The notes below the pieces were generated by a model. That model worked only from the letters and a program-made list of their open reading frames with translations. It was not told the DNA's origin and searched no databases. Below, one piece after another: positions 15,621 to 24,212 of a DNA stretch of 35,185 nucleotides; position 1 is the stretch's first letter, and each line of letters begins with the position of its first letter. The DNA comes from Clostridia bacterium (GTDB taxonomy: Bacteria > Bacillota_A > Clostridia > Christensenellales > Aristaeellaceae), in contig JAFXSH010000056.1 in the NCBI GenBank assembly GCA_017525805.1, positions 1 through 35,185 of the forward strand, written 5' to 3'. The position numbers were made by a program, and so were the translations under genes.

Positions 15621-16493
15621 ATGAAATCAGTTGAACGGAAGGTTTCGCCCATATCGGATTATTATGTTTTTTCGCCCAGTAAAACGGCGCAGGAGATTTT
15701 TCTCTATCCCCTGCAGTGCGGGCTGTTCACCTATGAGCCCGGCTACGCGCTGAAGCGCAGCTCCTTCGACAGCTTTCTTTTGATGTTTATTCAACGGGGA
15801 ACCATGCTGCTGGACCTGAACGGCAGAACGCAGCCGGTTCACGAAAAAAGCTTCGTCCTCATCGACTGCTATGAGCCCCACGGCTATTCCACACGGGACG
15901 GGTATGAATGCCTGTGGATGCATTTTGACGGGGCACTGGCCCGAAGGTACTACGAATTGATCGTTTCCAGGCTGAAAAACGTGTTCATCCTGGAGGACGC
16001 CTTCCCCGTCCTGCGTAAAATGAACACCATCCTGCGTACCTTCGCCGAAAACAAGCAGCTCAGGGAGCCGCTCCTTTCCAAATACATCCTGGACATCCTG
16101 ACGGAATTCATGATCTGTAATCCCGACGCCGGCGAGGCCGGAAACGGCGCCAAGGCGACGGAAAAAGCCATGACCTATATTTCGGAGCACTTTACGGAAG
16201 ATTTGCCCGTCAAAAGGATCGCCGCCGCCGCGGGCATGAGCGAATACCATTTTTACCACGTTTTCAAGCAGGAAACCGGCTATACGCCCCATGAATACAT
16301 CGTCAACCGCCGGATGGCTTCCGCCCGGTACCTGCTGAAATACTCTTCGCTGCCCATCAAGGAAATCTGCTTCAATACCGGCTTTTCCTGCGAAAGCGTG
16401 TTCTGCAACGCTTTCAAAAAGCAGCACCGCATGACCCCGCAGCAGTATCGGGAATCTACAATCATAATACACGAGCCCAGCGAAAAACAATAA
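15621..16493 (+). CDS. AraC family transcriptional regulator
   Basis: This 290-residue regulator has an N-terminal cupin-like sensing domain (about 20-150; note SFVLIDCYEPHGY and CLWMHFDG) and a C-terminal double helix-turn-helix. The DNA-binding part is clear: VKRIAAAAGMSEYHFYHVF for the first motif and IKEICFNTGFSCESVFCNAFKK plus MTPQQY for the second. I choose the ATG at 15621 because GGAGG lies 8 bases upstream. An in-frame ATG at 15519 would overlap the promoter and lacks a ribosome site. It is divergent from the lplBC operon, so it most likely activates that operon in response to its sugar. The stop codon is only 3 bp from the convergent MATE gene. Confidence 0.92.
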   Translation: MKSVERKVSPISDYYVFSPSKTAQEIFLYPLQCGLFTYEPGYALKRSSFDSFLLMFIQRGTMLLDLNGRTQPVHEKSFVLIDCYEPHGYSTRDGYECLWMHFDGALARRYYELIVSRLKNVFILEDAFPVLRKMNTILRTFAENKQLREPLLSKYILDILTEFMICNPDAGEAGNGAKATEKAMTYISEHFTEDLPVKRIAAAAGMSEYHFYHVFKQETGYTPHEYIVNRRMASARYLLKYSSLPIKEICFNTGFSCESVFCNAFKKQHRMTPQQYRESTIIIHEPSEKQ

Positions 16494-16496
16494 CTT

Positions 16497-17867
16497 TCAT
16501 GATGCGGCGGTTTTGATCTTCTTCATCCATTTGCGGCTGCGCAGGCGGAAGAAGCACCACACGCACTTGATGATCTGGTCGATTTTCAGCATGGTATAGA
16601 TCCAGAAGGGCGGCCAGTGGAACACGAACCCGGCCAGGATGCCCAGGGGAATGGAGGCCACCCACAGGAAAAGGATGTCCCCCGCCATCAGGAAGCGGGT
16701 ATCGCCCCCCGCCCGGAGCACGCCCTTGGTGAGCACCGAGTTCATGGCCTGGAAAATCACGATGAACCCAATGGCGTCCATCAGCTCCCAGGCGATCAGC
16801 TTGGTTTCGTCGGATACCTTGTAATAGTCGATGATGGGCCCCCGCAAAATCAGGATCAGCCCCGCCGCCACGCACCCCAGCAGGAAGCCCAGCCCCAGGA
16901 AGGTATAGCCCTGGCGCTGGGCTTTTTCCAAATCGCCCTCACCCATGGTGTGGCCGGTAATGATGCCGCTGGCGTGGGACATGCCTTGGGTGAGCACGGA
17001 GGACAATTGCTGCACGATGGTGGTGACGGAGTTGGCCGCCACGAAGGTTTTGCCGATGCGGCCCATCACCATGGCCACGGCGTTGTTGCCCAGGGCCAGC
17101 AGCCCGTCGGAGATCAGCACCGGGATGCAGACGCGGAAGTATTCCCTTGTCAAATCGCCGCACTTCATAAAAATGTCCCTGACGCGGTAGGCGATCTTAT
17201 TGTCCCTTAAGAAGAAATGGCCGCAGATGAAGATAAGCTCAAACATCCGGGCGATCAGCGTGCCCAGGGCGGCCCCGGCGATTTCCATCCTGGGCATGCC
17301 CAGATGGCCGAAGATGAACACCCAGTTAAAAAAGATGTTCACGAAGAACGCGAAAATGGAGCTGAGCAGGGGAATCTTCACCTGGCCCACGCTGCGCAGC
17401 ACGATGGTGCAGGTCAGGGACAGGCCGATGCAGAAATACGTGGGGATCAGCCAGCGCAGGTACAGGACCCCGTAATCGATGATATCCGTTTCCGGGGTGT
17501 ATATGCGCATGATCATGGCCGGGGCAAGGATGGTCGCCAGGGTAAAGACCGACGACAGGGCCAGCACGAACCTGAGCATGATGGTGACCGCCTTGCGAAG
17601 GGACGGAAGCTCCTTCATGCCCCAGTACCGGGCCGTCAGCACCGATGCGCCCATACCGATGCCCATGCAGAAAATCTGGAACAGGTTGATGAACTGCCCG
17701 CCCAGGGCGGACGCCGATAACTGGGCGTCGCCCATGGAGGAAAGCATCACCGTGTCCATCAGGTTGACCCCCACGGTGATCAACTGCTGGGCGGAGATGG
17801 GCAGGGCGATGGCAATGATCTTTTGATAAAAGGCTTTGTCGCCCAGGTATTGCTTCCAGTGGCTCAC
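16497..17867 (-). CDS. MATE family multidrug/organic cation efflux transporter
   Basis: This 456-residue protein has 12 membrane segments in two homologous halves, coupling Na+ or H+ entry to export of drugs or metabolites. Family features visible are ALPISAQQLITVGVNLMDTVMLSSMG at the start of the first half (helix 1-2) and the matching IPVLISDGLLALGNNAVAMVMGRIG in the second half, plus GVLRAGGDTRFLM. The start is a GTG at 17867 with only a weak purine-rich ribosome site, 13 bp after the hydrolase stop codon, so translation probably depends on that upstream gene. It is co-oriented with the PucR regulator and hydrolase. Substrate not deducible; export of a sugar-derived aglycone released by the esterases is a speculation from context. 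Confidence 0.92.
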   Translation of the reverse strand: MSHWKQYLGDKAFYQKIIAIALPISAQQLITVGVNLMDTVMLSSMGDAQLSASALGGQFINLFQIFCMGIGMGASVLTARYWGMKELPSLRKAVTIMLRFVLALSSVFTLATILAPAMIMRIYTPETDIIDYGVLYLRWLIPTYFCIGLSLTCTIVLRSVGQVKIPLLSSIFAFFVNIFFNWVFIFGHLGMPRMEIAGAALGTLIARMFELIFICGHFFLRDNKIAYRVRDIFMKCGDLTREYFRVCIPVLISDGLLALGNNAVAMVMGRIGKTFVAANSVTTIVQQLSSVLTQGMSHASGIITGHTMGEGDLEKAQRQGYTFLGLGFLLGCVAAGLILILRGPIIDYYKVSDETKLIAWELMDAIGFIVIFQAMNSVLTKGVLRAGGDTRFLMAGDILFLWVASIPLGILAGFVFHWPPFWIYTMLKIDQIIKCVWCFFRLRSRKWMKKIKTAAS

Positions 17868-17880
17868 GGTAACGCTTCTT

Positions 17881-19278
17881 TCATTCTTTTTTTCTGGGCC
17901 GCATTTCGCCGCCCAGCAGCCTGCGGATCACCCGGGCGGTATACCGCCCCAGCACGGCGTAATGATCCGATATGCACAGCACGTCGTCCGCCATGGAAAC
18001 GTGGCTGCCGAACAGCATCTGGCACAGTTCGCCCACCGGCACGAAGAAGCTGCCGCACAATTGCGCACAGGGCTTTTGCAGGGCGCGGAATTCACCGTTA
18101 TCCTCAAACAGCACCGCGCTGGCGCGCAGGATCACCCGCCGCCCGTCGGGGAAGGCGAGGACGCAGGTTTCCCCTGCGTTTTCGTATGTGACAGACGCGC
18201 CGTATACCGCGGAAAAAAACTCCGCCGGAGCGCACAGCACTTCGGTTTCGCACATTTCCCCGGTTTTTACCGGACAGAAGTGGGGCAGCTCGGCGGGCAT
18301 AAACATCCGCGCCGCGCCGGTGCCGGGCCGGCCGAAGGGAATGAAGCCGTTTTTCCGGTACGCCAAATGAGAGCCCATGGCGATCAGCACGGTGTTGTCA
18401 TCTTCGGCAATGGGTTTATCAGGCGGGTTGAATACCAATTCTCCCGCTTTTCTGCGGCACCCGCTGTACAGCCTGTCCCAGAAAACCTGGGCGCCGTACA
18501 CGGGCTCCCGATGGCCCATGGAGGCGATTTCCCAGTTGATGATGGGGGCTTTTTCCCCGGGATAATACAGGAAATTGTCCTTTCCTTCAATGGACAGGGC
18601 GGGCAGGCAATTTTCCGCGTCGTTGACCGGCAGCCAGATTTCCCGGTTCAGATCGTTCATATGATAGCGGTTTTCGTAAATATCGGGCGTATCCGGCATC
18701 AGCTTCCAATTGATGTCCATTTCGCCGCGCATCTGAATGATGGGCAGCGGGCCGATGGGCAAATCCCCGTCCAGTACTTCCTCGTCGGAGGGCCCGGTGG
18801 CATAGCCCGCCGCGGCCAATACCTCCGGGTGCGCCATGGTAAAGGCCAGAGTCATTTGGTCGCCGTTGGACATTCCCTGCATGTAAATACGGCCTTTATC
18901 GATCGCGTATTTTTCGCAGAGCAATTGAATCAAATCGTACAGGTACTGAATATCCCTCTGGCTGCAGGCCCAGCATTCGTAATCCGGGGAATTGGGATAG
19001 ACGACGATCAGGCCCTTCCGTTCGGCCATTTCATGCCATACGGTGTAATCCGCCCAGCGCCTGCCGTCGTTGCCGCCGCCGTGCAGCTGGATCACCAAAG
19101 GAAGCGGCGAACCCGCCTCATAACAGGCCGGCACGTATTCGTACCAGGTGTTCGTCATGCCGGGCACCACTTGGCCCCGGACTTCCTTCAGTCCTTTGAT
19201 TTGCGGCACCCTATTCATGCCTTCAAAGTTCACCACAGACACTGCCTGACGGCCGACTTTCCGGATCATTGGTTTCAT
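17881..19278 (-). CDS. Alpha/beta hydrolase (PHB-depolymerase/feruloyl-esterase-like) fused to a copper-amine-oxidase-like domain
   Basis: This is a 465-residue two-part protein. Residues about 40-310 form an alpha/beta hydrolase: LHGGGNDG (65-72) is the oxyanion-hole segment and GMSNG (135-139) holds the nucleophile S137. A GHREP motif near the end of the domain supplies the likely catalytic histidine. The arrangement matches LpqC/PHB-depolymerase and carbohydrate esterase-like enzymes. Residues about 330-450 resemble the small copper amine oxidase N-terminal-like stalk domain: repeated short beta strands around FMPAELPHF, AVYGASVTYENAG, SFFVPVGELCQMLFGSHV. That domain usually sits on cell-surface proteins, yet no signal peptide is seen here. 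It lies between a PucR regulator (18 bp upstream) and a MATE pump (13 bp downstream). An esterase acting on acylated glycosides is plausible but not shown. Confidence 0.8.
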   Translation of the reverse strand: MKPMIRKVGRQAVSVVNFEGMNRVPQIKGLKEVRGQVVPGMTNTWYEYVPACYEAGSPLPLVIQLHGGGNDGRRWADYTVWHEMAERKGLIVVYPNSPDYECWACSQRDIQYLYDLIQLLCEKYAIDKGRIYMQGMSNGDQMTLAFTMAHPEVLAAAGYATGPSDEEVLDGDLPIGPLPIIQMRGEMDINWKLMPDTPDIYENRYHMNDLNREIWLPVNDAENCLPALSIEGKDNFLYYPGEKAPIINWEIASMGHREPVYGAQVFWDRLYSGCRRKAGELVFNPPDKPIAEDDNTVLIAMGSHLAYRKNGFIPFGRPGTGAARMFMPAELPHFCPVKTGEMCETEVLCAPAEFFSAVYGASVTYENAGETCVLAFPDGRRVILRASAVLFEDNGEFRALQKPCAQLCGSFFVPVGELCQMLFGSHVSMADDVLCISDHYAVLGRYTARVIRRLLGGEMRPRKKE

Positions 19279-19296
19279 CGCTTCCCGCTTCCTTTC

Positions 19297-20454
19297 TCAC
19301 ACCAGTTCGTTGCTTTGATAATCGCAGTAATATTTTACAACCATGTAGGATAGCACAAAGATGGAATAATCCTTGATTTTGCTGAGGGGATAGCCGATGA
19401 TCCCTTCTATTTTCATCAGCTTGTTGTAGACCGTGTTTCTGTGCATGAACAGGTACTGTGCTGTTTTGGACAGGCTGGATTGATTGATCATAAAAGCGTA
19501 AAGCGTGTCCAGCAAGTCTGTGTCGTGATCCTGGTCGTAGAGGAATATTCGCACCACGTCCGGGTGGGCCATGTAATAAAAAGTGTTGTGGTTATGGGCT
19601 CGGTCGTATTCTTTCGCGCACAGGTGGATCAAGTACAAGGGGTGATACTGGGCGAAGGAATAGATCCGCTTGACCCTTGGAGGGATGCTGATCCGAGTGC
19701 CAAGAGAAATGGACATCCTTGCTGTCAGATACAGCGTGTACAGATTCCTTGGAATCACACCAACATAGCTGATGCCCGCGTTCAGGGAATACTTTTGCAG
19801 AAGCGCGGAAAAGTCCTCGTAGGAAATGTTGATTTCTTCGCTGGCCAATTCCTCCTGGCCGTAAAAAACAATCCATTCCCGGTTCAAATAAAACAGGTTC
19901 GTTTCAGGGAAGAACCGCCTCAGGATGTCGGAGATTTCTCCGGGGGACAAAAGCTTTGCCCCGTTGACCTCTGGATGGATCACGATGCAGGCCAGGAAAG
20001 TTTTAAGCGGATAGGGAAAGCGAGCGGCCCAGGAGGCCATTACATCCTCGGACGATATGCTCTGCACGGATATGGTTTTGAAGAACGCCCTCAGCACCTG
20101 CTCCCCGTCTTCTTCATCCTCCCGACTGTCTGCCTGCACCAGGTTCAGATACTGGATCGCTTCCCGAACGATCATGTTCAAAACGATGATATTGACTTCC
20201 ATGTCAAAAGTTTTTGGTATTTGCAATCCGGGCTCCGCGCCTTTGCACACCAGGTAAGTGGAACGGGAAATCAGATCTTTTTCTTCAAAAAGGCGCGTAA
20301 ATGTTTTAATATCTCCCAGAAACACATACGTTCCTGCCCTCTGGGGAACAGGAGTCAGCAAACGAACGCCGTCCGTAAGGGAAACGCTGTCCACCCGGCA
20401 GTAAGATGTGGCCACAAAACCGTCGAACCTTTTGAGAAACGCCTCTGTATCCAT
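19297..20454 (-). CDS. PucR/CdaR-type transcriptional regulator
   Basis: This 385-residue protein ends with a PucR-type helix-turn-helix: LLDTLYAFMINQSSLSKTAQYLFMHRN, then TVYNKLMKIE, the normal C-terminal signature of PucR/CdaR activators. The upstream 300 residues have the GGDEF-like middle domain layout of the family without clear catalytic motifs. The ATG at 20454 is chosen because GGAGGG sits just upstream; an in-frame ATG at 20610 would place the start beyond its own promoter. It heads a minus-strand operon with the hydrolase and MATE genes. The divergent carboxylesterase operon shares its upstream region, where overlapping TGTGCAA palindromes lie (20555-20581). It probably controls both sides. 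Confidence 0.85.
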   Translation of the reverse strand: MDTEAFLKRFDGFVATSYCRVDSVSLTDGVRLLTPVPQRAGTYVFLGDIKTFTRLFEEKDLISRSTYLVCKGAEPGLQIPKTFDMEVNIIVLNMIVREAIQYLNLVQADSREDEEDGEQVLRAFFKTISVQSISSEDVMASWAARFPYPLKTFLACIVIHPEVNGAKLLSPGEISDILRRFFPETNLFYLNREWIVFYGQEELASEEINISYEDFSALLQKYSLNAGISYVGVIPRNLYTLYLTARMSISLGTRISIPPRVKRIYSFAQYHPLYLIHLCAKEYDRAHNHNTFYYMAHPDVVRIFLYDQDHDTDLLDTLYAFMINQSSLSKTAQYLFMHRNTVYNKLMKIEGIIGYPLSKIKDYSIFVLSYMVVKYYCDYQSNELV

Positions 20455-20499
20455 ATGTTTTATCCCTCCAGTGTAGCGCGTTTCCTTCCTCGTATTATA

Positions 20500-20528
20500 A
20501 GTATATTGTTTTTGGGCCCGATTGACAA
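20500..20528 (-). promoter_or_regulatory. Promoter of the PucR-hydrolase-MATE operon
   Basis: On the minus strand, TTGTCA (20523-20528) and TATACT (20500-20505) are separated by 17 bp. The TGTGCAA operator array begins 27 bp upstream of the -35 box, a usual place for an activator or autoregulator. Confidence 0.75.
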
Positions 20529-20554
20529 GCGGGAATTCAGAAATCGATGCATTC

Positions 20555-20581
20555 TGTGCAACTTGCACATTCAATGTGCAA
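20555..20581. promoter_or_regulatory. Overlapping palindromic operator array (TGTGCAA/TTGCACA)
   Basis: Two perfect palindromes share one arm: TGTGCAA-C-TTGCACA (20555-20569) and TTGCACATT-C-AATGTGCAA (20563-20581). Three copies of the same half-site thus alternate in orientation within 27 bp. They lie between the divergent promoters of the PucR operon and the carboxylesterase operon. The natural candidate binder is the PucR-type protein encoded next door. Confidence 0.7.
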
Positions 20582-20616
20582 ATCGCCCAGAATAAGGCCG
20601 AAAATAGCAATTATGC

Positions 20617-20646
20617 TTGTGATCCGCTATCATCGCATGCTATATT
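20617..20646 (+). promoter_or_regulatory. Promoter of the carboxylesterase-ABC-GH2 operon
   Basis: TTGTGA (20617-20622) and TATATT (20641-20646) are 18 bp apart, with TGC directly before the -10 box (extended -10). The start near 20653 leaves about 30 nt before the esterase ATG. The TGTGCAA array ends 35 bp upstream of the -35 box. Confidence 0.6.
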
Positions 20647-20683
20647 GCTGCCAGAAAACGAAGAGAAAGAGGAGGTGCGAAGC

Positions 20684-22270
20684 ATGGAACATACTTTTAT
20701 TTGCACCAAAGATGAAGCGATCGTAGAAACGAAACAGGGAAAACTGCGGGGATTCTATTATGACGACGTATATAATTTCTGGGGCGTGCGCTACGCCAGG
20801 GCCAAGCGCTTCCATATGCCGCAGGCACCGGAAAAGTGGGACGGAATCAAAACCGCCATGGCGTACGGCCATGTGAGCCCGTTGCTTGAGGATCCGATCC
20901 CCGATTTTGAGCTGACCGTTCCGCACCGCTTTTGGCCGGAAGGAGAAGACTGCCTGAACTTGAACATTTTTACGCCTACGATTGATCCGGACGCGAAAAA
21001 GCCCGTTATGGTGTGGTTCCACGGCGGCGGATTCTCGGACGGTTCTGCCATCGCCCATATCGCTTTCGAGGGCGACAACATGGCAAGGAACCACGATGTA
21101 GTCATGGTTTGCGTGAATCATCGTTTGAACGCTTTTGGCTTTCTGGATCTGTCCATGTATGGCGAACAGTATCATAATTCCGGCAACGCCGGCATCGCGG
21201 ACTTGGTTGCCGCGCTGCAGTGGATCCAGGAAAACATCCGTGTTTTCGGCGGCGACCCCGGCAATGTGACCATCTTTGGCCAATCCGGCGGCGGCGGCAA
21301 GGTGAACGCCCTGGGTCAGGCACCGGCGGCGGACGGGCTGTTCCAGAAGGCCATTATCATGAGCGGCGTTTTCTCGCCCGGCAAGATGGTCAGCTTCCCA
21401 GAAGCCGATCCCAGGGAAGTGGTGCAGGAGATCCTGAAAGAATTGAACATCCCTGAAAGCGAAATCAAACGGTTGGAGAAGGTGGATTTCCGTCTGTTCA
21501 TCATGGCGGTCAACCGCATGCGCCGCACCTTCGGAAAGCGGGGCCAGGTGGTTAACTGGGTGCCGCGCAAGAACGACTGGTATCTGGGCGACCCGCTGCG
21601 GGACGGCTTCCGGGATCACTTCAAAGCCATTCCCATGATGATCGGCTCCACGATCGGGGAATTCTTTAATCCTTCCACGGAAAAAAATAAGTGGAAAATG
21701 ACCGAGGAAGAACAGGAGCAGGTAGTGATCGGCAAATACGGAGAAGAAAACGGCCGCAAGCTGCTTCATATGTTCCGCAAAGCCTATCCCGGCAAAAATG
21801 TTTCCTATGCCGCGTTCATTGATAACCTGGTGCGCCCCGGCACGGTGGAATACGCAAAAAGAAAGTCACAGGGCGTTCACGCGCCGATCTGGGTGTATCT
21901 GCTTTCCAGCGTCTATCAAATGGAAACCGGCATGCCCGCCTGGCACAATTCGGACATCCCCTACGTGTTCGGCAACGCGGACCGCATCCAATACTGCTGC
22001 GCCACCCCCAACTGGGAAGCGCTGGCGGAACTGATGCCCGCCGCCTTCTCCGCTTTCGCCCACAGCGGCGATCCCAATTTGGAAGGCTTGCCCGCTTGGC
22101 ACGCTGCCGATGAAAACAGCGCGCCCACCATGCTGTTCGATGAAACCATCGAAGAAAAAACCGGCTTCGATGATGAAATGATCGCTTTCATCGACAGCCT
22201 GACGCCGCCCATTTCCTTCGGTATCCATGAACCGAAAACCGACGACGAAGGGCATGAATGGACCTACTGA
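20684..22270 (+). CDS. Type-B carboxylesterase
   Basis: This serine esterase of 528 residues is of the carboxylesterase/para-nitrobenzyl esterase family. Landmarks are EDCLNLNIFTP (88-98), the oxyanion-hole HGGGFSDGS (113-121), the nucleophile elbow FGQSGGGG (198-205, S201), the acid E326 (STIGEFF) and the histidine H421 (WHNSDIPYVFG), giving a complete triad. There is no signal peptide, so it acts in the cytoplasm. The ATG at 20684 is preceded by GGAGG at a good distance; the frame is open further upstream but that part overlaps the promoter region. It heads the operon esterase-lplB-lplC-receptor-GH2, which suggests that an ester group (acetyl or aromatic) is removed from the imported glycoside. 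The actual ester is unknown. Confidence 0.92.
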   Translation: MEHTFICTKDEAIVETKQGKLRGFYYDDVYNFWGVRYARAKRFHMPQAPEKWDGIKTAMAYGHVSPLLEDPIPDFELTVPHRFWPEGEDCLNLNIFTPTIDPDAKKPVMVWFHGGGFSDGSAIAHIAFEGDNMARNHDVVMVCVNHRLNAFGFLDLSMYGEQYHNSGNAGIADLVAALQWIQENIRVFGGDPGNVTIFGQSGGGGKVNALGQAPAADGLFQKAIIMSGVFSPGKMVSFPEADPREVVQEILKELNIPESEIKRLEKVDFRLFIMAVNRMRRTFGKRGQVVNWVPRKNDWYLGDPLRDGFRDHFKAIPMMIGSTIGEFFNPSTEKNKWKMTEEEQEQVVIGKYGEENGRKLLHMFRKAYPGKNVSYAAFIDNLVRPGTVEYAKRKSQGVHAPIWVYLLSSVYQMETGMPAWHNSDIPYVFGNADRIQYCCATPNWEALAELMPAAFSAFAHSGDPNLEGLPAWHAADENSAPTMLFDETIEEKTGFDDEMIAFIDSLTPPISFGIHEPKTDDEGHEWTY

Positions 22271-22316
22271 CACAAGCCGCACCCGCATGGGAGACGGATG
22301 AAAAGGAGACAGTCTC

Positions 22317-23258
22317 ATGCAGGCCAATGTGAAAAGCCCCGTGAAAAAAACGCCATTTTTGACCAAAGTGGGCAGGAATAAAGAACTGCTGAGCATGCTG
22401 ATCCCCTCGCTTCTGCTGGTGATCGTGTTCAGCTACATCCCCATGGGCGGCGTGCTGATCGCTTTCAAAAAGTACAATTATGTGGCCGGCATTTTCGGCA
22501 GCCCCTGGAACGGACTCAAGAACTTCCGGTTTCTGTTCGTGTCGGGAAAGCTGTGGACGCTGATCCAGCACACCCTGCTGTATAACATCGCGTTCATTTT
22601 CCTGGGCATGGTGGTGGAGGTCGGCTTCGCGGTGATGCTGAATGAAATGCGGAGCGTAGCCTTCAAAAAGGTGTCCCAGTCCCTGATGTTTCTGCCCCAC
22701 TTCATCTCCTGGGTTGTGGTAGCCACCATCATGCTGAATATCTTCGGCGTGCACGGCGTGGTCAACAACCTGCTCAAAGCGCTGGGCGGCGGAAGCTTCA
22801 ACCTGTATTCCAAAACCAAGGAATGGCCGGTGGTGATGGTCCTGCTGAAGCTATGGAAGTCCTCCGGTTATGGGTGCGTGGTGTATCTGGCGGCGATCGT
22901 GGGCATCAATCCGGAAATCTATGAAGCCGCCAAGATCGATGGTGCCAATATCTGGCAGCGCATCTTCCGCATCACCCTTCCCTGCCTGCGGCCCACCATC
23001 GTGATCATGGTGCTGCTGGCGGTGGGCGGCATTTTCCGGGGCGATTTCGGGATGTTCTATCAGATCGTCGGCAATAACCAATTGCTGCTGGAAAGCTCCG
23101 ATATCTTGGACACCTATGTGTACCGCTCTTTGATTTCCGGCACCAACATGGGCATGACGGCGGCGGCCAGCCTGCTTCAATCCGTGCTTTGCTTTGTCAC
23201 GATCAACATTGTGAATTTCACGGTGAAGAAGATCGAGCCGGATTACTCCCTGTACTGA
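22317..23258 (+). CDS. ABC sugar transporter permease, LplB (MalF-like) family
   Basis: This is a membrane subunit of 313 residues with six helices. The EAA loop is EAAKIDGANIWQRIFRITLP, followed by GGIFRGDFGMFYQ, and the C-terminus is EPDYSLY, all as in the paralogue at 14378-15349. AAAAGGAG precedes the ATG by 8-9 bases. It follows the carboxylesterase after 46 bp and is followed by lplC after 15 bp. The pair would form the channel for the glycoside recognised by the receptor at 24373. Confidence 0.93.
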   Translation: MQANVKSPVKKTPFLTKVGRNKELLSMLIPSLLLVIVFSYIPMGGVLIAFKKYNYVAGIFGSPWNGLKNFRFLFVSGKLWTLIQHTLLYNIAFIFLGMVVEVGFAVMLNEMRSVAFKKVSQSLMFLPHFISWVVVATIMLNIFGVHGVVNNLLKALGGGSFNLYSKTKEWPVVMVLLKLWKSSGYGCVVYLAAIVGINPEIYEAAKIDGANIWQRIFRITLPCLRPTIVIMVLLAVGGIFRGDFGMFYQIVGNNQLLLESSDILDTYVYRSLISGTNMGMTAAASLLQSVLCFVTINIVNFTVKKIEPDYSLY

Positions 23259-23273
23259 GAGGAGGAAATCAAC

Positions 23274-24212
23274 GTGAGTCAGCGAGCGCTTCAAAGCAGC
23301 CTTAAACCGGCCTTTCAGAAAAAAATCCGCAGAACATCCAGCGAGATTGCTTTCAGTATCCTCAGCTACGTGATCATCGGGCTGTTCGCCATTGCCTGCT
23401 TCATTCCTTTCTATCTGATCATTGTCGGCAGCTTCACCGAGGAAAAGTATATCATCACCAAGGGCTACAGCTTTTTCCTCACCGCGCAGAACTTCTCGCT
23501 GGGCGGTTATGAAACGGTGTTCAAAGCGCCGGAAAAAATCCTCTCCGCCTATGGCATCACCGCCTTTGTCACCCTGGTTGGCACGGTGCTGTCCATCCTG
23601 ATCACCACCATGACGGGCTATGCCCTGTCCCGGCAGAGTTTTCCGTGGCGGAATCAGTTTTCCTTCTTCTATTTTTTCACCACGCTGTTTTCCGGCGGCC
23701 TGGTGCCCTGGTATCTGCTGTGCACCAAATACCTGCACTTTACCAACCACCTCTATTCCCTTATCATTCCCGGGCTCTTCTCCGTATGGAACATGATCAT
23801 CACCAAAAGCTTCATGAAGGGGATCCCCAATGAGCTGGTGGAGTCGGCCAAGGTGGACGGCGCTTCGGAATACCGCATCTATTTCCAATTGATGCTTCCT
23901 TTGTCCAAGCCCCTGATCGCCACGCTGTCCCTGTTTACCGCGCTGGGATACTGGAACGACTGGTACAACTGCATGCTGTTCATCACGGACACCAGCAAAT
24001 TCAACCTTCAATTCACCCTGCAAAACATCCTGAGCAGCGTGGAAGCGCTCACCGACATTGCCAACAAAACCGGCGTCCGCGTGGCTTCCCTGCCCACGGA
24101 AAGCATGAAAATGGCCATGTGTATTGTGGCTATCGGCCCCATCATCCTGCTCTACCCCTTCCTGCAGAAGTATTTTGTTAAAGGCATGACAATTGGCGCG
24201 GTAAAAGGATGA
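23274..24212 (+). CDS. ABC sugar transporter permease, LplC/YtcP (MalG-like) family
   Basis: This is the second membrane subunit, 312 residues with six helices, starting at GTG (23274) behind a strong GAGGAGG. The EAA loop reads ESAKVDGASEYRIYFQLMLP, and NDWYN and the FVKGMTIGAVKG ending are nearly the same as in the permease at 13442-14359. The two proteins are clear paralogues from different operons. A 160-bp hairpin-rich stretch separates it from its receptor gene, unlike the shorter spacing of the minus-strand operon. Confidence 0.93.
   Translation: MSQRALQSSLKPAFQKKIRRTSSEIAFSILSYVIIGLFAIACFIPFYLIIVGSFTEEKYIITKGYSFFLTAQNFSLGGYETVFKAPEKILSAYGITAFVTLVGTVLSILITTMTGYALSRQSFPWRNQFSFFYFFTTLFSGGLVPWYLLCTKYLHFTNHLYSLIIPGLFSVWNMIITKSFMKGIPNELVESAKVDGASEYRIYFQLMLPLSKPLIATLSLFTALGYWNDWYNCMLFITDTSKFNLQFTLQNILSSVEALTDIANKTGVRVASLPTESMKMAMCIVAIGPIILLYPFLQKYFVKGMTIGAVKG

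Noticed and set aside
20455..20610. N-terminal extension of the PucR-type frame
   Set aside because: It runs through its own promoter; the ATG at 20454 has GGAGGG upstream.
20522..20683. N-terminal extension of the carboxylesterase frame
   Set aside because: It crosses the operator palindromes and the promoter; the ATG at 20684 has a proper ribosome site and gives the family's usual N-terminus.
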